In this document: positions 60,513-64,000 of the stretch, one piece after another
Position numbering within the stretch: the stretch's first letter is position 1
Layout: each line of letters opens with the position of its first letter
From: Bacillus sp. SB49
Lineage (GTDB): Bacteria > Bacillota > Bacilli > Bacillales > Halobacillaceae
Assembly: GCF_000469135.2 (NCBI RefSeq)
Contig: NZ_CP048117.1
Coordinates: 3,199,501 to 3,263,500, forward strand
Length of the DNA: 64,000 nucleotides
Direction: 5' to 3'
Position numbers and translations under genes: made by a program
The notes under the pieces: generated by a model
What the model saw: the letters and a program-made list of their open reading frames with translations, nothing else
What the model was told of the DNA's origin: nothing
Databases searched by the model: none

Positions 60513-61508
60513 TCACTCCTTCCCGCCGTAACCGTTTGGATGCTGCTGGAACCAATTCCAGGCGGTTTGGATCATCGTTTCAAGACCGGCATATTTCGGT
60601 ATCCAGCCGAGCTCTTCCATCGCTTTTTCGGAAGATGCCACGAGCTGAGCCGGATCACCCGCTCTTCTCGGTGCCACTTCGGCAGGAATCGGATGCCCCG
60701 TCACTCTGCGGGCAGCGTCGACGACTTCCTTCACACTGAAGCCGTTCCCGTTGCCAAGGTTGTAGGTCGCACTTTCTCCTGATTTTTCAAGCTTCGCCAG
60801 TGCCAGCAGGTGGGCATCGACAAGGTCGTTGACGTGAATGTAGTCACGGATACATGTGCCGTCCGGTGTGTCATAATCATCCCCGAACATCATGATTTTC
60901 TCCCTCTTCCCTTGGGCGACCTGCAGAATGATTGGAATCAAATGGGACTCCGGCCGGTGATCTTCCCCGATCCTTCCATCCGGATCCGCACCGGCAACAT
61001 TGAAGTAACGGAGGACGACATGCTTGATGCCGTGTGCTTCTTCCGTCCAGCGCAGCATCTTCTCAATGGCGAGCTTCGTTTCGCCGTATGGATTAGTCGG
61101 AACTGTCCGGTCCGTCTCCTGGATCGGCACCTGTTCCGGTTCCCCGTAGACGGCAGCCGTCGAAGAGAAGACAATCTTATCGACGCCGTGCTTCGCCATG
61201 CTCTTCAGGAGAGCGACGGCTCCGTAGACGTTGTTATCGTAATACTTCAATGGATCTTCCACACTTTCACCGACGAGGGAATCAGCGGCAAAATGAATCA
61301 CCGCCGCAATCTCATTCTCCTGAAAAACACGGTCAAGAAATGCTTCATCTCTCAAATCCCCGTTGTAAAAGTCCGCTCCTTCCAGAATGGCCGGCTCATG
61401 CCCCTTCTGGAGGTTGTCTGCGACAACCACCTTTTCTTTCCTGTCCAACAGCTCCGCCACTGCGTGGCTGCCGATATATCCTGCTCCTCCACATACGAGA
61501 ATGGTCAT
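60513..61508 (-). CDS. galE: UDP-glucose 4-epimerase
   Basis: A 331-residue short-chain dehydrogenase-type epimerase. The NAD motif VCGGAGYIGSHAV, the catalytic Ser-Tyr-Lys as FSSTAAVYG and NPYGETK, and RYFNVAGADPDG are all present. It regenerates UDP-glucose and also gives UDP-galactose for glycan synthesis. Overlaps galK by four bases. Confidence 0.97.
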   Translation of the reverse strand: MTILVCGGAGYIGSHAVAELLDRKEKVVVADNLQKGHEPAILEGADFYNGDLRDEAFLDRVFQENEIAAVIHFAADSLVGESVEDPLKYYDNNVYGAVALLKSMAKHGVDKIVFSSTAAVYGEPEQVPIQETDRTVPTNPYGETKLAIEKMLRWTEEAHGIKHVVLRYFNVAGADPDGRIGEDHRPESHLIPIILQVAQGKREKIMMFGDDYDTPDGTCIRDYIHVNDLVDAHLLALAKLEKSGESATYNLGNGNGFSVKEVVDAARRVTGHPIPAEVAPRRAGDPAQLVASSEKAMEELGWIPKYAGLETMIQTAWNWFQQHPNGYGGKE

Positions 61509-62677
61509 ATTCTTTCCTCCTCCATACGTTTCGCTCCATCTCCGATTTCCACCACGTAGAAATCTGCTTCGAGATCGACCGCCTTTTTGTATCGATCTCC
61601 GACATTCGTAAGGAAGGAATCAACGGCATCCTTCTTCACGATACTGATCGTACAGCCGCCGAAACCTGCACCGGTCATGCGGGATCCGACTGCCCCTTCC
61701 GCCCAGGCTGCTTCGACAAGGGCATCGAGCTCGCGACCCGTCACTTCATAATCATCGCGCAGGGAGCGGTGCGAGTCATTCATCAGCGCACCGAAACCTT
61801 CGATGTCCCCCTGATCAAGCAGATCGACCGCCTTGATGGTACGACGGTTTTCATAAACGGCATGCTTTGCGCGCTTCTGTACGACGGGATCGTCTATCAG
61901 ATGTTTGTGCGCTTCGAATGCCTCCTCTGTCAAATCTCCTAAGCTGTGAATCTTAAGCTCTGTCTGCAAGGCTGCAAGAGCTGTCTCGCATTGTGAGCGG
62001 CGTTCATTATATTTGGAGTCTGCAAGTCCTCGGCGCTTGTTCGTATTAGCAATAATCAGCGCGTGAGAATCAAGCTCTACCGGAGTGTAGCGGTAGTCGA
62101 GCGTATTACAATTCAATAGAACCGCATGGTCCCGTTTTCCCATACCGATGGCGAACTGATCCATGATGCCGCAGTTGACGCCGACGAATTCGTTCTCCGC
62201 CTCCTGCGCAAGCTTCACCATCTCCACTCTGTCCACCGACCAATCGCTCGTCTCCTCAAGCACTGTCCCCATGACAAGCTCGATCGAAGCGGACGAAGAA
62301 AGCCCTGCCCCGTTCGGGATATTTCCGAAAAAGGCAATATCAAAGCCGGAAGAAACCGCATAGCCGTGCTTCTTGAAGGCAGCGACGACTCCCTTCGGAT
62401 AATTGGCCCAGTCGTGCTTTTCCTCATATGTTAATTCTTCTATATCAGCATCGATGATTCCTTTTTCCGGGAAATTCATCGAATAAAACCGAAGTTTCGT
62501 ATCTTCTCGTTTTCTCGCGACAGCGTATGTCCCGACACTCAGGGCGCATGGAAAGACGTGCCCTCCGTTGTAATCCGTATGTTCTCCGATCAAATTGACC
62601 CGGCCCGGTGCGAAGAACAGCAATGCCCCCTGGTCCCCGCCGAACTTCTCTGCGAACGCATCTCGTAATTGTTTCAT
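61505..62677 (-). CDS. galK: Galactokinase
   Basis: A 390-residue GHMP kinase. GRVNLIGEHTDYNGGHVFP is the substrate motif, GAGLSSSASIE the ATP loop, and GSRMTGAGFGGC the third motif. It phosphorylates galactose at C1. GAAGGAG precedes the ATG. It follows the alpha-galactosidase by 18 bases. Confidence 0.97.
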   Translation of the reverse strand: MKQLRDAFAEKFGGDQGALLFFAPGRVNLIGEHTDYNGGHVFPCALSVGTYAVARKREDTKLRFYSMNFPEKGIIDADIEELTYEEKHDWANYPKGVVAAFKKHGYAVSSGFDIAFFGNIPNGAGLSSSASIELVMGTVLEETSDWSVDRVEMVKLAQEAENEFVGVNCGIMDQFAIGMGKRDHAVLLNCNTLDYRYTPVELDSHALIIANTNKRRGLADSKYNERRSQCETALAALQTELKIHSLGDLTEEAFEAHKHLIDDPVVQKRAKHAVYENRRTIKAVDLLDQGDIEGFGALMNDSHRSLRDDYEVTGRELDALVEAAWAEGAVGSRMTGAGFGGCTISIVKKDAVDSFLTNVGDRYKKAVDLEADFYVVEIGDGAKRMEEERI

Positions 62678-62695
62678 TCTGACTCCTTCTCCCTT

Positions 62696-64000
62696 CTATT
62701 CTTCTACCTTTTCGATTAAAAACAGCTGGGACTGAAAATCTCCGGCCCGCTCTGCCTGCGGTGCATTCGCCCCGTTGAACTCGACGGGAAGCGGAAGGCC
62801 GCGGTACATGCATTCATCCCCGTAGTAAACCGTATCCTGCCCTGTGACTCTATAAGCTGCGTCCGGATCGAGTCCGGTAAGCTTCAAAACCTGATCCTGC
62901 TTCGGATTCGGGTGATACGTCTGGCGATACCACCCGGCAAGCGCCTTCGTACCATCCTCCGACACGACGATCCAGGCGGTTTCTCCGCCTTCAAACGGGC
63001 TGAGCAGCCGGTGAAAGGTGCCAGTCTGAATCAAGCGGCGGACGTTCTGGAACTCTTTGATCTGGCGGCGGACTTCCAACTTCTCTTCTTCGGTCAAACC
63101 GGACGGATCGAGCTCATATCCGAACGTTCCGAAAACCGCGACATCATTGCGGAACTTCATCGGCGTCTCGCGCGACGTCTGGTGGTTCGGTACAGCAGAT
63201 ATATGCGATCCGATGCTTGACAGCGGATAAGCGATCGAGGTGCCGTACTGGATCTTCAGACGCTCGGCAGCATCGGTGTCATCACTAGCCCACGCCTGCG
63301 GGGCATAATACAGAAGGCCGGCATCGAAACGTCCCCCGCCTCCGGCACATGATTCGAACAAAACGTCCGGATGTGCCGACGTCAAGCGCTCATACAAATC
63401 ATAGACTCCAAGAATATAGCGGTGGAAGAACTCCCCCTGATGCTCGAGATGCGGGGAGAACGGTTCTGTGATGTTCCGGTTCATATCCCATTTGATGTAG
63501 TCGAGCTTCGTTTCCTTGATGATGCTGTCCATCCGGCTGAACAAGTAGTCGACGACCTCCGGATTGGCATAATCCAGCACCTTCTGGTTCCGTTCCAGCG
63601 TCTGGTGGCGTCCAGGTACACCGACGACCCATTCCGGATGTTCCTTGATCAAGTCACTGACAGGGCTGACCATCTCCGGTTCAAACCACAAACCGAACTG
63701 CAGCCCTTTCGCCTTCACCTGCTTCGCTAATGCACCGATTCCGTTCGGCAGCTTGGCTTCATCAACGAACCAATCACCGAGCGATGTCGTATCATCGTTC
63801 CGCTTCCCGAACCAACCGTCATCGAGGACAAACAATTCAATGCCGAGATCTTTCGCTTCCTCTGCAAAAGCGTCAAGCTTCGCTTCATCGAAGTCGAAGT
63901 AAGTCGCCTCCCAGTTGTTAATGAGGATCGGACGTTCTTTTTCGAGCCATCTCGGTGCGATTAAATGACCATGATGAAGCGCGTGCAGCGCCTGACTCAT
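62696..64000 (-). CDS. Alpha-galactosidase, GH36, C-terminal 434 residues
   Basis: The 5' part lies beyond the right edge. What is visible is the catalytic barrel: NNWEATYFDFDE, VLDDGWFGKRNDD, GLWFEPEMV, the nucleophile Asp in YIKWDMNR and the acid/base Asp in WASDDTDAAERL, then the C-terminal beta domain. It frees galactose from melibiose, raffinose or galactomannan side chains. It heads the visible operon and feeds galK. Confidence 0.93.
   Translation of the reverse strand: MSQALHALHHGHLIAPRWLEKERPILINNWEATYFDFDEAKLDAFAEEAKDLGIELFVLDDGWFGKRNDDTTSLGDWFVDEAKLPNGIGALAKQVKAKGLQFGLWFEPEMVSPVSDLIKEHPEWVVGVPGRHQTLERNQKVLDYANPEVVDYLFSRMDSIIKETKLDYIKWDMNRNITEPFSPHLEHQGEFFHRYILGVYDLYERLTSAHPDVLFESCAGGGGRFDAGLLYYAPQAWASDDTDAAERLKIQYGTSIAYPLSSIGSHISAVPNHQTSRETPMKFRNDVAVFGTFGYELDPSGLTEEEKLEVRRQIKEFQNVRRLIQTGTFHRLLSPFEGGETAWIVVSEDGTKALAGWYRQTYHPNPKQDQVLKLTGLDPDAAYRVTGQDTVYYGDECMYRGLPLPVEFNGANAPQAERAGDFQSQLFLIEKVEE

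Noticed and set aside
1-64000. tRNA, rRNA, CRISPR, prophage or intact insertion sequence
   Set aside because: No cloverleaf, rRNA, spaced identical repeats, transposase or phage structural gene was seen; the M15 peptidase alone does not make a prophage.

Overview
The window looks like chromosome from a Gram-positive Bacillaceae bacterium, probably a halophilic or halotolerant relative of Halobacillus. This is inferred from the sequence and was not checked by a search. Support includes strong AGGAGG-type ribosome sites, the hom-thrC-thrB order, TagO/TagA wall-polymer enzymes, SinR- and SinI-like regulators, an IDEAL-motif protein, CcpA-type cre sites, and acidic secreted proteins. I see no rRNA, tRNA, CRISPR array, intact insertion sequence or prophage.

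Layout. Positions 1-1499 hold the edge of a capsule locus with a Kdo-type cytidylyltransferase and a KpsS/KpsC-like transferase. Positions 1940-3970 hold two paralogous lipoproteins and small membrane proteins. Positions 4676-7624 hold the oxidative pentose phosphate pair zwf-gnd. Positions 7836-24778 form a cell-envelope block. It starts with a flippase/deacetylase/O-ligase-like/GT4 operon. A second operon encodes wall hydrolases with CWB2 cell-wall-binding repeats and an acidic lipoprotein. It ends with tagA-like, wecC-like, GNAT and tagO genes. Positions 25005-28922 carry small regulators (SinR-like, SinI-like, AraC, IDEAL). Positions 29452-34832 carry manA-pgcA and a sucrose/trehalose-type PTS with its LacI repressor. 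Positions 35626-38889 are the threonine operon. Positions 39193-41976 hold a VanZ protein and two divergent sigma-factor-like genes. Transport and metabolism genes follow: AEC permease, gluconokinase, BCCT carrier, a lipoprotein nuclease, a three-gene sodium:solute symporter operon, an M15 peptidase, a DsbA-family protein, a DUF3100-type membrane pair and a large permease. Positions 56076-64000 are a galactoside operon running alpha-galactosidase, galK, galE, galT, mutarotase-like, GH42 beta-galactosidase.

The most striking structure is not a gene. A family of GC-rich elements of about 120-150 bp is scattered between genes, with about a dozen copies, fragments and deletion derivatives plus a related three-unit tandem array near 4.0-4.6 kb. 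Their closing stems differ in sequence between copies but remain paired within each copy, which is compensatory covariation pointing to selection for a folded RNA or DNA structure.

The other leads are: Kdo-type capsule genes in a Gram-positive background; CWB2 wall hydrolases embedded in a wall-polymer locus; a SinR-like repressor lacking the SinI-binding domain, with box-like repeats around its own promoter; a divergent sigma-like pair around a perfect 13-bp inverted repeat; a tagO promoter flanked by a 9-bp inverted repeat; and a BCCT carrier that has lost most of its Trp box.
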